Counted from the first letter of the stretch, positions 43,552-53,367 are shown. The stretch is DNA of 64,000 bases from Micromonospora globbae (GCF_003610785.1 NZ_RAQQ01000011.1:169963-233962); one strand, 5' to 3'. The notes: generated by a model from the letters alone, not told the origin. Program-made: numbers and translations.

Positions 43552-44808
43552 TCAGCGCAGCGGGTCGAAGGGCGTGAGCTCCTCCGGCTGCCCGCCGCCG
43601 GTGATCTGCTCGGCCAGCAGCTTCCCGGTGAGCGGGCCGAGGGTGATGCCCCACATGCCGTGGCCGCCGGCGGCGAACACGCGCGGCGACGCCGTCCGCC
43701 CGATCAGCGGCAGGCCGTCGGGGGTGCAGGGTCGCGCTCCGACCCACTCGTCGACGCGGGCGTCGAGGTCGGCGCCGCGCAGCAGCGGACGCGCGGCGTC
43801 GGCGATCGCCATGATGCGGCGACGGTCCAGAGGCGCGTCGGCCCGGCGGAACTCCATCATCCCGGCGACCCGCAGGCGGTCTCCCAGGGGCGTGCACGCG
43901 ACGCGCTGCGCGGGGAAGTAGACCGGACCGGACGGAACGTGCTCGATCTTTACGCTGAAGCTGTAGCCGCGGCCGGCCTGCACGACGGTCCGGACGCCGA
44001 AACGCCGGGCCAGCTCGCCCAGCCACGTGCCGGTCGCCAGCACCACCGCGTCGTAGCGGTCGTCCGCGCCGGCGGAGGTCACCACCCGGACCCGGGAGCC
44101 CTCGTCGCGGACGTCCACCACGTCCGCCCCGGTGACGATCGACGCCCCCCGCGCGCGCACGGCGTCGGCGAGCGCGTGGACGTACTCCCCGGGGTTGATG
44201 AACCGCTGACCGTACAGGCGGATGGCGGCGCCGATGCCGTCCGACAGCGAGGGCTCCACCTCGCGCGCCTCGGCCCCGCTCAGGACGTCGAACTCGATCT
44301 CCTGCCCGGCGGCGTGGATGTGCCCCAGCTCGTCCAGGAGGACCGACCGTTCGGCCTCCGTCCGGTACGCCGCGATGAACGACTTCGCCTCGTGCGTCAT
44401 CGACGCGATCCCGCCGGCCTCCAGCGCGTCGAACGCCTCGAACGCGCGCCGGTTCATCGGGATGTAGGCCTGCATCGCGGTCCGCCACTTCGAGGCGGTG
44501 CTGTGGCGCGTGAAGCCGAGCAGGAACCGCAGCAGCCGGGCATCCGCGCGTGGCGGCACGTAGACCGGCGACGAGGGGCTCAGGACGGCGCGCAGCCCGT
44601 AGCGGAGCACCGCCGGCTCCGGCAGGGGAGTCGTGATGCCGGGCGTGAGCCAGCCCGCGTTACCCCACGAGGCACCGGCGGCCACACCCGTACGGTCGAG
44701 CACGGTGACCTGCACCCCGCGCTCCTGCAGGAACCAGGCGGTGGCCAACCCGACCATCCCCGCGCCGATCACCGCGACGTGCTGGGGCGCGGACTCCATG
44801 GCAGACAA
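43552..44808 (-). CDS. FAD-dependent D-amino acid dehydrogenase-like oxidoreductase
   Basis: This protein of about 418 residues opens with the Rossmann FAD motif VAVIGAGMVGLATAWFLQERG and shows the DAO-fold blocks GASWGNAGWLTPG, LYGQRFINPGEYVHAL, VVLATGTWLGELA and the C-terminal FAD loop AAGGHGMWGITLGP. This matches DadA-type D-amino-acid or related amine dehydrogenases, membrane-associated, passing electrons to the chain. TTG 44808 has GGAGAGG at optimal distance; ATG 44799 is the alternative. It is divergent from a PucR regulator across 131 bp containing an 8-bp inverted repeat, so it is the probable target of that regulator. Confidence 0.9.
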   Translation of the reverse strand: MSAMESAPQHVAVIGAGMVGLATAWFLQERGVQVTVLDRTGVAAGASWGNAGWLTPGITTPLPEPAVLRYGLRAVLSPSSPVYVPPRADARLLRFLLGFTRHSTASKWRTAMQAYIPMNRRAFEAFDALEAGGIASMTHEAKSFIAAYRTEAERSVLLDELGHIHAAGQEIEFDVLSGAEAREVEPSLSDGIGAAIRLYGQRFINPGEYVHALADAVRARGASIVTGADVVDVRDEGSRVRVVTSAGADDRYDAVVLATGTWLGELARRFGVRTVVQAGRGYSFSVKIEHVPSGPVYFPAQRVACTPLGDRLRVAGMMEFRRADAPLDRRRIMAIADAARPLLRGADLDARVDEWVGARPCTPDGLPLIGRTASPRVFAAGGHGMWGITLGPLTGKLLAEQITGGGQPEELTPFDPLR

Positions 44809-44882
44809 CGGTCCTCTCCTTCGAGCGAACGGACACTGCGGCAATCCTGGCCCCGCCGCATCGGGACGTCATTGTCCGGGGA

Positions 44883-44909
44883 GGCCAACGTTCGGCAGAT
44901 CCGTTGGCC
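44883..44909. promoter_or_regulatory. Inverted repeat operator, flavoprotein/PucR divergent region
   Basis: GGCCAACG (44883-44890) and CGTTGGCC (44902-44909) are perfect 8-bp arms with an 11-bp spacer, placed between the divergent starts at 44808 and 44940. Arm centres are 19 bp apart (about two turns), suiting a dimeric activator. PucR is the obvious candidate. Confidence 0.6.
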
Positions 44910-44939
44910 GCGGTGAACAAAGCCGGGCACAATTCGGTC

Positions 44940-46517
44940 ATGATCACCGTGACCGGCGTGGTGGCCGCCGTCGGCACCGCGCTGCTGAAGATCGTCGTGT
45001 CCGTCGACGCGGAGGTCCGCGACGTGACCCTCGGCGAACTCGACGAGGGGACGAGCGGCCAGGCCGGTGACCTCGTCCTCGGCGCGGGTGTCACCACAGC
45101 CGAACAGGCCCGTGCCGTGATCGACCGCTGCGCGGACACCGCGGCGGCCGGCCTCGTCCTCAAGCCCCCGCTGGCCTCGCTGCCCGAGGTGACCGCGGCC
45201 GCCGCCGCGCGGAACCTGGCCCTCGTCGAGCTGCAGAGCCACGGCTCGTGGGCCCAGCTCGTCTGGCTGCTGCGTGGGGTGATCGACAGGGCCGCCGCCC
45301 CCGGCCCGCCGGAGACCGGGGAGGCCGGCGTCTACGACGAGCTGTTCGCCCTCGCCGACGCGACGGCCGCCATCGTCGACGCGCCGGTCACGATCGAGGA
45401 CGCCCAGTCCCGCGTCCTCGCGTACTCGTCGCGCCAGGACCGCACCGACCCCGCCCGCGTGTCGACGATCGTCGGGCGACGCGTGCCCGGCGACGTGGTC
45501 GCCCACTTCCGGGCCCGCGGCGTCTTCCGCAAGCTCACCACCGGCAGCGAGCCGATCTTCGTGCCGCGGGGCCCGGACGGGACGCTGCCCCGACTCGTCA
45601 TCCCCATCCGCGCCGGAGGGGAGCTGCTCGGCTCGATCTGGGCCGTCGTCGAGGGCCCGGTGCCGGTCGAGCGCCTGCGGGACGTCCAGGGGACCGCGTC
45701 CGTCCTGGCGCTGCACCTGCTCCGCCTCCGCGTACAGGCCGACGTGGCCCGCCGGGTGTCCTCCGACCGGCTGCGGGCGGCCCTGCGCGCGCCGGCCCGG
45801 ACGGGCCAGGAACTCGGCCTCCCCAGGGGCCCCTGGCAGGTCGTCGCGCTCGGTGTGCACGGCGGGACGGGGGAGATGATGGACAACCTGGCGCTGTGGG
45901 AGTCGATCACCCGACGGCACGGCTGGCGCCAACCGCTGATCGCCGACGTCGGAGACGTCCTGTTCGCCGTCGTCACCCACGACGGTGACCAGCCCGGTTC
46001 GCGGCTCTGGATGGACCGGCTGATCCACGACATCGCCCGGCACGACCCTCGGCTCTGCGCCGCCTCCGGCAGTGTCGCGCGAGAGCCGGCGGACCTGCCG
46101 CGGTCCCGCGCCGAGGCGGCCGAACTGCTCGCGCTGCACGGCTCGGCGCGATGGCGAGGTCCGCTGCTGCGGTTCGAGGAAGCCTGGGCCGAGGTGGTCG
46201 TACGCCGGGTGGTGAACGCGGTGCCGAGGAACGACCTGCTCATCGGCGGGCCGCTTCCCGACCTCGTCGCCCACGACCGGGAGCACGGCACGGACTACGT
46301 GGCGACCGTCGCCGCGTGGATCGAGCAGCAGGGCGACCCGAAGCGGGCCGCCCGCCAACTGCACGTGCACCCCAACACGCTGCGGTACCGGATGCGCCGC
46401 CTCGCCGAGATCGTCCCGGTCGACGTCGAGTCGCCGCGCACACGGCTGGCGTTGCAGATCCAACTCGAGGCGCTGGCCTGGCCTACCGGTCGTGCTGGCG
46501 GCGCACCATCTCGGTGA
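44940..46517 (+). CDS. PucR family transcriptional regulator
   Basis: This 525-residue protein has an N-terminal PucR domain (about 1-120, including GDLVLGAGV and ALVELQSHGSWAQLVWLLRGV), a GAF-like middle (IEDAQSRVLAYSS, IPIRAGGELLGSIW), and a C-terminal PucR helix-turn-helix (WIEQQGDPKRAARQLHVHPNTLRYRMRRL). The family activates purine, amino-acid or amine catabolism genes. ATG 44940 lacks a clear ribosome-binding site, and an in-frame GTG at 44913 or TTG at 44904 would add about 10 residues. It is divergent from the flavoprotein gene. Its 3' end overlaps the AlkD-like gene by 35 bp tail-to-tail. Confidence 0.9.
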   Translation: MITVTGVVAAVGTALLKIVVSVDAEVRDVTLGELDEGTSGQAGDLVLGAGVTTAEQARAVIDRCADTAAAGLVLKPPLASLPEVTAAAAARNLALVELQSHGSWAQLVWLLRGVIDRAAAPGPPETGEAGVYDELFALADATAAIVDAPVTIEDAQSRVLAYSSRQDRTDPARVSTIVGRRVPGDVVAHFRARGVFRKLTTGSEPIFVPRGPDGTLPRLVIPIRAGGELLGSIWAVVEGPVPVERLRDVQGTASVLALHLLRLRVQADVARRVSSDRLRAALRAPARTGQELGLPRGPWQVVALGVHGGTGEMMDNLALWESITRRHGWRQPLIADVGDVLFAVVTHDGDQPGSRLWMDRLIHDIARHDPRLCAASGSVAREPADLPRSRAEAAELLALHGSARWRGPLLRFEEAWAEVVVRRVVNAVPRNDLLIGGPLPDLVAHDREHGTDYVATVAAWIEQQGDPKRAARQLHVHPNTLRYRMRRLAEIVPVDVESPRTRLALQIQLEALAWPTGRAGGAPSR

Positions 46518-47160
46518 TCCAGACGGGCGCGAACGGCGACGTGCAACCCGGGGGAGTGGGGTAGTCCTTGAGCACCTCCAGGCGCTCGCCGATGTCGATC
46601 GCCCGGGCGCGGTGCCCGGCGTGGTCGATGCCGATCTGCGCCAGGCAGTGGTTCATCGCCCACTGGAGGCGGTCCGGGGCGTCGCGCATCCGCGCCTCGA
46701 TGATGTCGAGCAGTCCCGGAAGGTCGAGACCCTCGGGCTTCTTCGCCACGCGTTCGGTGGTCAGCGCCCAGCCGGCGCTCGCGACCACCGGATCCGGATC
46801 GGCGAACCAGGCCACGCGCAGGTCCTCGGAGTGCGGGCTCTTCTTCACCACGTAGTTCACGAGCCAGTCGTGCACCTTCGGTGTACGCGCCTCGCGCAGC
46901 ATGGCGTCCAGCTCGTCGCGGCCGAACGCCTTCGGGCGGCAGATCAGGATCGCCACGAGCCGCGCCGCGGAGTCGCCCGTCCGCCAGAGCTGGCGTGCGA
47001 GCTCCTGCTGCGTCTTCAGCCGCTTCGCGAGCGCGCGCAGCTTGCCGAGGTTCACACCGTGGTCGTCACCGTGCCGCTCGTTGACCTCGCGCGTCCGCGC
47101 GTCCTCGAGCTGGGCCAGCTCGGTCATCACCTCGGCCACGGTCGGCGTCGCGTCGGACAC
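46483..47160 (-). CDS. AlkD-like DNA alkylation repair/HEAT-repeat protein
   Basis: This 225-residue, almost entirely helical protein shows HEAT-like repeats: GKLRALAKRLKTQQELARQLW, AARLVAILICRPK, VHDWLVNYVVKKS and VVASAGWALTTERVAKK. It matches the DNA alkylation repair (AlkD) superfamily, which excises alkylated bases. The family has divergent members without glycosylase activity, and I cannot confirm catalytic residues. GTG start with AGGAGGT 6 bp before it. No SOS-type site was noticed upstream. Confidence 0.82.
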   Translation of the reverse strand: MSDATPTVAEVMTELAQLEDARTREVNERHGDDHGVNLGKLRALAKRLKTQQELARQLWRTGDSAARLVAILICRPKAFGRDELDAMLREARTPKVHDWLVNYVVKKSPHSEDLRVAWFADPDPVVASAGWALTTERVAKKPEGLDLPGLLDIIEARMRDAPDRLQWAMNHCLAQIGIDHAGHRARAIDIGERLEVLKDYPTPPGCTSPFAPVWITEMVRRQHDR

Positions 47161-47225
47161 GTCGACCTCCTGTCCATCACGGGCGAGATGCAGCCTACGG
47201 CGGAAGCCGGGTGCCGTCGTGCGGG

Positions 47226-47318
47226 CGGTTGCGGCGGCGTCGAGCGGCGCGAAGCGGGAAGTTGAGAAAATTCAAGATCAGATCAGAAAAATTAAAGACT
47301 AGGCGTTGACCGATCAAC
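47226..47318 (+). promoter_or_regulatory. AT-rich promoter region of the DUF2089 operon
   Basis: Between 47257 and 47301 the sequence drops to an A-rich patch (GTTGAGAAAATTCAAGATC and neighbours), very unusual for this genome. GTTGA (47305-47309) and TCAAC (47314-47318) then form an inverted repeat around CCGA, 15 bp before the ATG. It probably holds the promoter and an operator; exact -35/-10 hexamers are not clear. Confidence 0.45.
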
Positions 47319-47333
47319 GAAGTCAAGGTACAC

Positions 47334-47735
47334 ATGACGACGAGGGGATCGCCGAGAACAAGGGAGCCGAGCGTGGACTGGCAGGACCTCACGGACCTCA
47401 CCCGCGGACAACCGTTCGTGGTCGAGCGGGTCCGCCTCGCCGGCAGCGGCGTCGTGGTGGAGGGGCAGTTCGAGCCGCCGCAGCTGGCGCAGCTCAGCGT
47501 CGACGACCAGGTGTTCGTGGCCGCGTTCGTGCGGTCCCACGGTTCGATCAAGGAGATGGAGCGGATCTTCGGGGTGAGCTACCCGACGATCAAGTCCCGG
47601 CTCAACCGGATCGCCGAACGCCTCGACTTCGTCGAATCCGATCCGGCGCCCACCGGCGCCGACGTCGTGGACCGCCTGCGCCGCGGGGAGATCAGCGTCC
47701 AGGAGGCGCTGGCCGAGCTGGAGCGATCCCGGTGA
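47334..47735 (+). CDS. DUF2089 family protein
   Basis: This 133-residue protein has a compact beta-rich N-terminus (RVRLAGSGVVVEGQFEPPQLAQL). A helix-turn-helix-like core of the DUF2089 family follows (DQVFVAAFVRSHGSIKEMERIFGVSYPTIKSRLNRI). A C-terminal helix (VVDRLRRGEISVQEALAEL) resembles the SHOCT-like short motif in the third gene of this operon. It is probably a DNA-binding regulator. Its stop overlaps the GTG of the next gene. ATG 47334 lacks a strong ribosome-binding site; a GTG 39 bp downstream is possible. Confidence 0.8.
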   Translation: MTTRGSPRTREPSVDWQDLTDLTRGQPFVVERVRLAGSGVVVEGQFEPPQLAQLSVDDQVFVAAFVRSHGSIKEMERIFGVSYPTIKSRLNRIAERLDFVESDPAPTGADVVDRLRRGEISVQEALAELERSR

Positions 47736-47992
47736 TCCCGCAGCTGGTCACGTACCGCCAACGTCGTCGCGACGGCCGCTGGCTGCGGCTGTACGTACCC
47801 GTCCTGCCGGTGCTGCTGGTGCTGTCACCGCTGCTGCTGCTCGCCGTGCTGGCCGGACTGGTCGCCTGCCTCGTCTTCCGGGTGAGCCTGGTGGGCGCGC
47901 TGCGCGGCGCCGGGCAGCTGCTGTGCGCGCTGCCCGGCACCCGATTCGAGATCGAGCAGGGCCGGACGGCCGTGCTGGTGAGCATCAGATGA
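47732..47992 (+). CDS. Small membrane protein of the DUF2089 operon
   Basis: This 86-residue protein has a basic N-terminus (QRRRDGRWLRLYV), one long or two tightly packed membrane helices (about 22-55, VLPVLLVLSPLLLLAVLAGLVACLVF), and a short cytoplasmic tail. GTG 47732 overlaps the DUF2089 stop; its own stop overlaps or nearly meets the next start. I recognise no family. Position suggests a membrane partner of the regulator. Confidence 0.75.
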   Translation: MIPQLVTYRQRRRDGRWLRLYVPVLPVLLVLSPLLLLAVLAGLVACLVFRVSLVGALRGAGQLLCALPGTRFEIEQGRTAVLVSIR

Positions 47993-48006
47993 GTGGGGAG
48001 AGCACG

Positions 48007-48432
48007 ATGAACGAGCAGCGCCGCCAGATCCTCGAGATGCTGGCCGAGGGCAGGATCACCGCGGGCGAGGCCGAGCGGCTGATCGACGCCCTCGGCCGGG
48101 AACAACCGGTGTCGTCCCCGGGGGCCGCGCCCCGCCCGAAGCCCCGGCCGAAGTACCTGCGTGTGGTGGTCAGCTCGGAGGACGACTTCGACGGGCCGGG
48201 CCGGATCAACGTCCGCGTCCCGCTCCAGTTGCTGCGCGCCGGGGTCCGGCTCACGAGCCTCGTCCCGCCGCAGGCGCTCGCCAAGGTCAACGAGGAGCTG
48301 CACAGGTCGGGGGTGCCCGTCGACCTCACCCAGCTCAAGCCGCAGCACATCGAGGAACTCATCGAGCAACTCGACGACCTCACCGTCGACGTCGACCAGC
48401 CCGACGCCAAGGTGCAGGTGTTCTGCGAGTGA
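48007..48432 (+). CDS. SHOCT-like/YvlB N-terminal-type protein
   Basis: This 141-residue protein has an N-terminal helix pair (QRRQILEMLAEGRITAGEAERLIDAL) that matches the SHOCT-like motif preceding DUF4097 or similar domains in YvlB-type proteins. A Pro-rich linker and an alpha/beta domain (YLRVVVSSEDDFDGPGRINVRVPLQLL, then HIEELIEQLDDLTVDV) follow. ATG 48007 follows GGGGAGAG with good spacing; ATG 47989, overlapping the previous stop, is the alternative. It is the last gene of the three-gene operon. Function unknown; related proteins occur in envelope-stress operons. Confidence 0.75.
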   Translation: MNEQRRQILEMLAEGRITAGEAERLIDALGREQPVSSPGAAPRPKPRPKYLRVVVSSEDDFDGPGRINVRVPLQLLRAGVRLTSLVPPQALAKVNEELHRSGVPVDLTQLKPQHIEELIEQLDDLTVDVDQPDAKVQVFCE

Positions 48433-48538
48433 CCCGTGCCCCCACCGGACCACGGCGGTCGGGTGGGGGCGTCCGGCCGGCCGTGCGCCCGCTACGGCTG
48501 GCACCTGAGGCCGGGTCCCACCGACGGCTCGCGACCGG

Positions 48539-49684
<1,146 letters not shown>

Positions 49685-49688
49685 CAGG

Positions 49689-50096
49689 TCACTCCGTGAT
49701 GGTGGGCGGCTCGGTCAGGAACGGCCGCAGCTCGAGCCACTCGTGGATCGGCTTCCCACCCGCCCCCGGGGCGGCCGACAGCTCGCCGGCCAGCTCGACG
49801 GCGCGCTCGTAGCTGTCGACGTCGATCACCATCCAGCCGGCGATGAGGTCCTTGGTCTCCGCGAACGGGCCGTCGGTGACCGGCGGGCGCCCCTCACCGT
49901 CGTACCGGACGAACGTCCCCTCGGGGGCGAGCGCCTGAGCGTCGACGAACTCGCCGGTCTCCTGGAGCCGGGCCGCGAAGTCGTTCATGTACGTCACGTG
50001 CGCGGAGATCTCCTCCGGCGTCCACCGGTCCATGGGCACGTCGTTCACGGCGGCCGGAGCGCCCCGGTAGTGCTTGAGCAGCAGGTACTTGGCCAT
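49689..50096 (-). CDS. DGPF/YCII-domain protein, ECF42 partner
   Basis: This 135-residue protein has the ferredoxin-like YCII fold and the diagnostic motif VTDGPFAETKDLIAGWMVIDVDS, plus IHEWLELRPF at the end. Such proteins are the conserved genomic partners and targets of ECF42 sigma factors; their biochemical role is unknown. The ATG has AGGAGACGCACG upstream. It is transcribed first in the operon with the sigma gene. Confidence 0.92.
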   Translation of the reverse strand: MAKYLLLKHYRGAPAAVNDVPMDRWTPEEISAHVTYMNDFAARLQETGEFVDAQALAPEGTFVRYDGEGRPPVTDGPFAETKDLIAGWMVIDVDSYERAVELAGELSAAPGAGGKPIHEWLELRPFLTEPPTITE

Positions 50097-50148
50097 CGTG
50101 CGTCTCCTCGATGCTGGTGTGACCCATTCTGGTCACGTCCACCCCGGG

Positions 50149-50175
50149 GACGGAGCCGGCCACCGGTTCTCGACA
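50149..50175 (-). promoter_or_regulatory. ECF42-type promoter
   Basis: On the minus strand TGTCGA (plus-strand TCGACA, 50170-50175) is followed after 17 bp by CGTC (plus-strand GACG, 50149-50152). TGTCGA and a CGTC-like -10 are the motif I recall for ECF42 targets. Transcription would start about 45 nt before the DGPF gene. Confidence 0.7.
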
Positions 50176-50247
50176 TCGCCCGCCGAACTTTTTTGCCGGG
50201 GTGGGTGGGTGCGCGTCGGCTGCCCCGGACCGGTCGTGACGTACGGC

Positions 50248-52524
50248 TCAGGCGAACAGCTCGCCGAGCAGTTCGGGGTCGATGGCGATGGGCGCCGGCC
50301 GGTACGCGGGTGGCGGCGTGCCCGTCAGCTCGTGTACCAGGAAGTCCCAGCAGCGCGTGCGGACGTAGGCCAGGCAGTCGATGAACGTGTGCTCGGCGCC
50401 GGGGACGATGAGCAGGTCGACGTCCTTGCCGGCGGCGACGAGCCGATCGGCGAGCCGCAGCGTGTGGTCCGGGTGGACCTGGTCGTCCATCCCGCCGTGG
50501 ACGAGCAGCAGCCGGCCCGCCAACCGGTCCGCGATGGCCACGTTCGAGGTACGGGCCCAGGCGTCCGGGTTGTCCGCGCCGTCGTAGGCCTCCACGAAGC
50601 CCAGGTTGAAGCAGGGGGCGTCGTGCGAGCCGGACAGGGCCACTCCCGTCCGGTACACGTCGGGGAAGTCCAGCATCGCCCGCACGGCGGCGAAGCCGCC
50701 CCCGGAGTGGCCGAACGCGCCGACGCGGTCCAGGTCCATCCACGGCCGGGTCCGGGCCAGCTGCCGCAGCGCGGCGACATGGTCGGCGAGGCCGCCCGCG
50801 TCGGCCAGGTGGCCGTACGAGGCGTCGTGGAAGGACTTGCTCCGTCCCGGGGTGCCCCGCCCGTCCAGTGCGACCACGACGAAGCCCAACGCCGCGAGCG
50901 GTTCCGCGTCGAGACCCATCCCACCCGGGTCGAAGCACGGGGCGACCCGGTTGACCTGCGGGCCGGGGTAGAGGGTGTCCACCACCGGGTACCGGCGGGC
51001 GGGGTCGAACCCCCGTGGCCGGTACAGCACCCCGTAGATGTCCGTCACCCCGTCGGCCGCCTTGACGCGGAACCGTTCCGGCGGGGTCCAGCCGGTGGCG
51101 GTGAGTCTGCTGACGTCGGCGCGCTCCAGTTCGACCAGCACCCGTCCGGTCCAGTCCCGTACGCGGGTCACGGGCGGCTGGTCGACGGTGGAGGCCGAGT
51201 CGACGACGTACGTCGCGTCCGCCGACACCGTGACGACGTGGTCCAGGTCGTCGTCGGTGACCCTGGCGAACCCGGACCCGTCCAGGCCGACCCGGCACAC
51301 GGTGCGGCGGTACGGATCCTCGTCGACCAGCCCGGAGGCGGTGAAGTACACGACTCGCCGCGCCTCGTCGACGTGCAGGATCTGCCGCACCGCCCACGGG
51401 CCGGAGGTGACCCGCCCGAGCAGCGCGCCGGTGCGCAGGTCGTACCGGTACAGGTGGCCCCAGCCGTCCCGCTGCGAGTACCACAGCACCTCGTCGGCGA
51501 GCACCCGCACGATCGGCGGCTCGTACATCCACTGGTTGGGCTCGACACGGGTGGGCCCGGTCTCGCTGAGCACCGTGGTGACCTCGCCGGTCTCCGGGTC
51601 GAGGCGGTGCAGGGTCAGCGTGCGCCGGTCACGGGGCTGGCTGAGGTAGTACGCCGCCGAGCCGTCCGGCGCCCACCACGCCCACCGGCTCATCACCGGT
51701 GACACGTGCGGCATGAGCAGCGGCTCGGCCTGCGCGCGGACCACCCTGCCCGCCGCGACGTCCAGCACGACCAACTCGGCCTGCGGCACGTTCTCGTCGC
51801 CCGGGTAGGCGTACCGCTGGGTGTGGAGCAAGGGCGGGCCGCCGTCGGCGGGCCTGGCCTCCACGAGGTGGGTCTGCCGGACGTGCCGCTCGTCGGTCCG
51901 ATGCGTGAGCACCCTCGTCGAGTCGGGCGACCAGGCCACGGCGGGCGGCAGGTGCGGTAGGCCGAACTTGCGCAGCAGGGTGGCGTTGCCCGTGGACTCC
52001 GGGCCGGTCCCGTACCGGTGGGCGGGCGCGCCGTCGGTCGTCAGCGGCCACTCGCGGCCGTCGGCAGGCGTTCGCGCCCACAGGTCGTACCCCCGCTGCG
52101 AGACCGCGAGCGTCCCGTCCGGTGACGGCACGTCCAGCGGGTTGCCCGGCGGCGCGGACTCGGCCGGTTCGCAGACGTAGCTGTCCAGGCGGCAGCGCCA
52201 GTGCGCGCCGTACGCGTCGAACTCCACGGCGTTCCCGACCGGCGCGATGGCGATGAACGGCAACGCGTCGGGGTCGACCTGCTGCCCGGAGGCGGTGGCG
52301 AGCGCGGCAGCGAGCCGGGCGTGGTCGAAGGCCGGCGCGCGGGTGCCCGCCGCCGGGTCCACCAGCACGAACCGCCTGCCGGCGCCGGTGTGCACCGCGT
52401 ACCAGAAACGGGTGCCTCCGTCGATCCACTGTGGTCGGACCCGGTCGCCGACGACGAGTTCGCCGGGGCGGGCGGACCGGCGGAGGAGTTGCTCGGCGGC
52501 CTGGTAGTTCTCGATGGTGCTCAT
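50248..52524 (-). CDS. S9 family peptidase (DPP IV-like)
   Basis: This 758-residue protein has an N-terminal beta-propeller of the DPPIV_N type (about 30-480, with repeated PDG/SPD blade motifs such as SPDGTLAVSQRGYDLWAR and APDGSAAYYL). A C-terminal alpha/beta-hydrolase domain has nucleophile Ser in FGHSGGGFAA, Asp in HGGMDDQVHP and His in PGAEHTFID. It lacks a signal peptide, so it is probably a cytoplasmic dipeptidyl or oligopeptidase. ATG 52524 has AAGGACG before it. It stands alone between the sigma operon and the DUF4097 gene. Confidence 0.92.
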   Translation of the reverse strand: MSTIENYQAAEQLLRRSARPGELVVGDRVRPQWIDGGTRFWYAVHTGAGRRFVLVDPAAGTRAPAFDHARLAAALATASGQQVDPDALPFIAIAPVGNAVEFDAYGAHWRCRLDSYVCEPAESAPPGNPLDVPSPDGTLAVSQRGYDLWARTPADGREWPLTTDGAPAHRYGTGPESTGNATLLRKFGLPHLPPAVAWSPDSTRVLTHRTDERHVRQTHLVEARPADGGPPLLHTQRYAYPGDENVPQAELVVLDVAAGRVVRAQAEPLLMPHVSPVMSRWAWWAPDGSAAYYLSQPRDRRTLTLHRLDPETGEVTTVLSETGPTRVEPNQWMYEPPIVRVLADEVLWYSQRDGWGHLYRYDLRTGALLGRVTSGPWAVRQILHVDEARRVVYFTASGLVDEDPYRRTVCRVGLDGSGFARVTDDDLDHVVTVSADATYVVDSASTVDQPPVTRVRDWTGRVLVELERADVSRLTATGWTPPERFRVKAADGVTDIYGVLYRPRGFDPARRYPVVDTLYPGPQVNRVAPCFDPGGMGLDAEPLAALGFVVVALDGRGTPGRSKSFHDASYGHLADAGGLADHVAALRQLARTRPWMDLDRVGAFGHSGGGFAAVRAMLDFPDVYRTGVALSGSHDAPCFNLGFVEAYDGADNPDAWARTSNVAIADRLAGRLLLVHGGMDDQVHPDHTLRLADRLVAAGKDVDLLIVPGAEHTFIDCLAYVRTRCWDFLVHELTGTPPPAYRPAPIAIDPELLGELFA

Positions 52525-52654
52525 CAGGGACGTCCTTCTCGGTGTCGGGGCGTGGGCACGCTGCGCCACGGGGTGGTGAGGTCTGGGGAGGGCGCCGGTC
52601 GCCTCGCGGGGTGAGGCGACCGGCGCCCACGCCGGGTCAGGCCCGGGAGGCCCC

Positions 52655-53320
52655 TCAGAGGCTGCGGGCGACGATGTCGCCCTGGGCGGTGGTCGCGTGG
52701 ATGGTGAGGTCCACGCCGTCCCCGGTGTTCCGGAGAGCGTTCTCGATGCGGCCGTAGGTGGTGCCGGCGTCCAGGGAGGCGGAGACCCCGCGCGCCGCGC
52801 CGACCGACACGTCGCCGGCCTGGGTACGCAGCACGAGGGCGCCGCGCAGCGCCTCGGCGATCCGGATGTCGCCCTTCGCGGTGGTGATCTCGGCGGGGCC
52901 GGTGAGGCGGCCGACCGAGACGTCACCGGCGGCGGTGGTGAGGTGGACGCTCGCCGCCTCGTCGAGCTTGATCGCGCCGTGCGAGCCGTCGAAGGTGACG
53001 TCGCCGAGGCGTCCGACGCCCCGGAACTCGGCGCTGGACGCCTTCACCGCCACCTGTGAACCGGCGGGCAGCTGGACGGTCACCTCGATGGACCCGGAGG
53101 GGCCGAGGAACTGGTTCCGCGCCGACGCCTCGATCCGCAGGACGCCGTCGCCGTACTCGACAGTGGTCTGCTCCGCCACCTTCACGTCACGGCTCTTCGT
53201 GGCGTCCGCGGGCAGGACCTCGACCGTGGTGTCGGACCGGTCGGCGGCGATGAACTGGACGCGTCCGGCGGGGATGTCGAGAACGGCGGAGATCGGGGTG
53301 GGGGTGTCGAACGTCTGCAT
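52655..53320 (-). CDS. DUF4097 family beta-strand repeat protein
   Basis: This 221-residue protein is almost wholly right-handed beta-helix-like repeats: GSIEVTVQLPAGSQVAVKA, VTFDGSHGAIKLDEAASVHL, AGDVSVGRLTGPAEITTAKGDIRIAE. It has no signal peptide or membrane helix. DUF4097 (adhesin-like) proteins are conserved in envelope-stress operons in Gram-positives. The gene is divergent from a two-HTH regulator across 226 bp packed with GTTGC/GCAAC elements, implying control by that regulator. Confidence 0.85.
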   Translation of the reverse strand: MQTFDTPTPISAVLDIPAGRVQFIAADRSDTTVEVLPADATKSRDVKVAEQTTVEYGDGVLRIEASARNQFLGPSGSIEVTVQLPAGSQVAVKASSAEFRGVGRLGDVTFDGSHGAIKLDEAASVHLTTAAGDVSVGRLTGPAEITTAKGDIRIAEALRGALVLRTQAGDVSVGAARGVSASLDAGTTYGRIENALRNTGDGVDLTIHATTAQGDIVARSL

Positions 53321-53367
53321 GGTGTCCTCTTCCTGCGTCTGCTTGTTTCTGACGCCGGAAACGCTAC

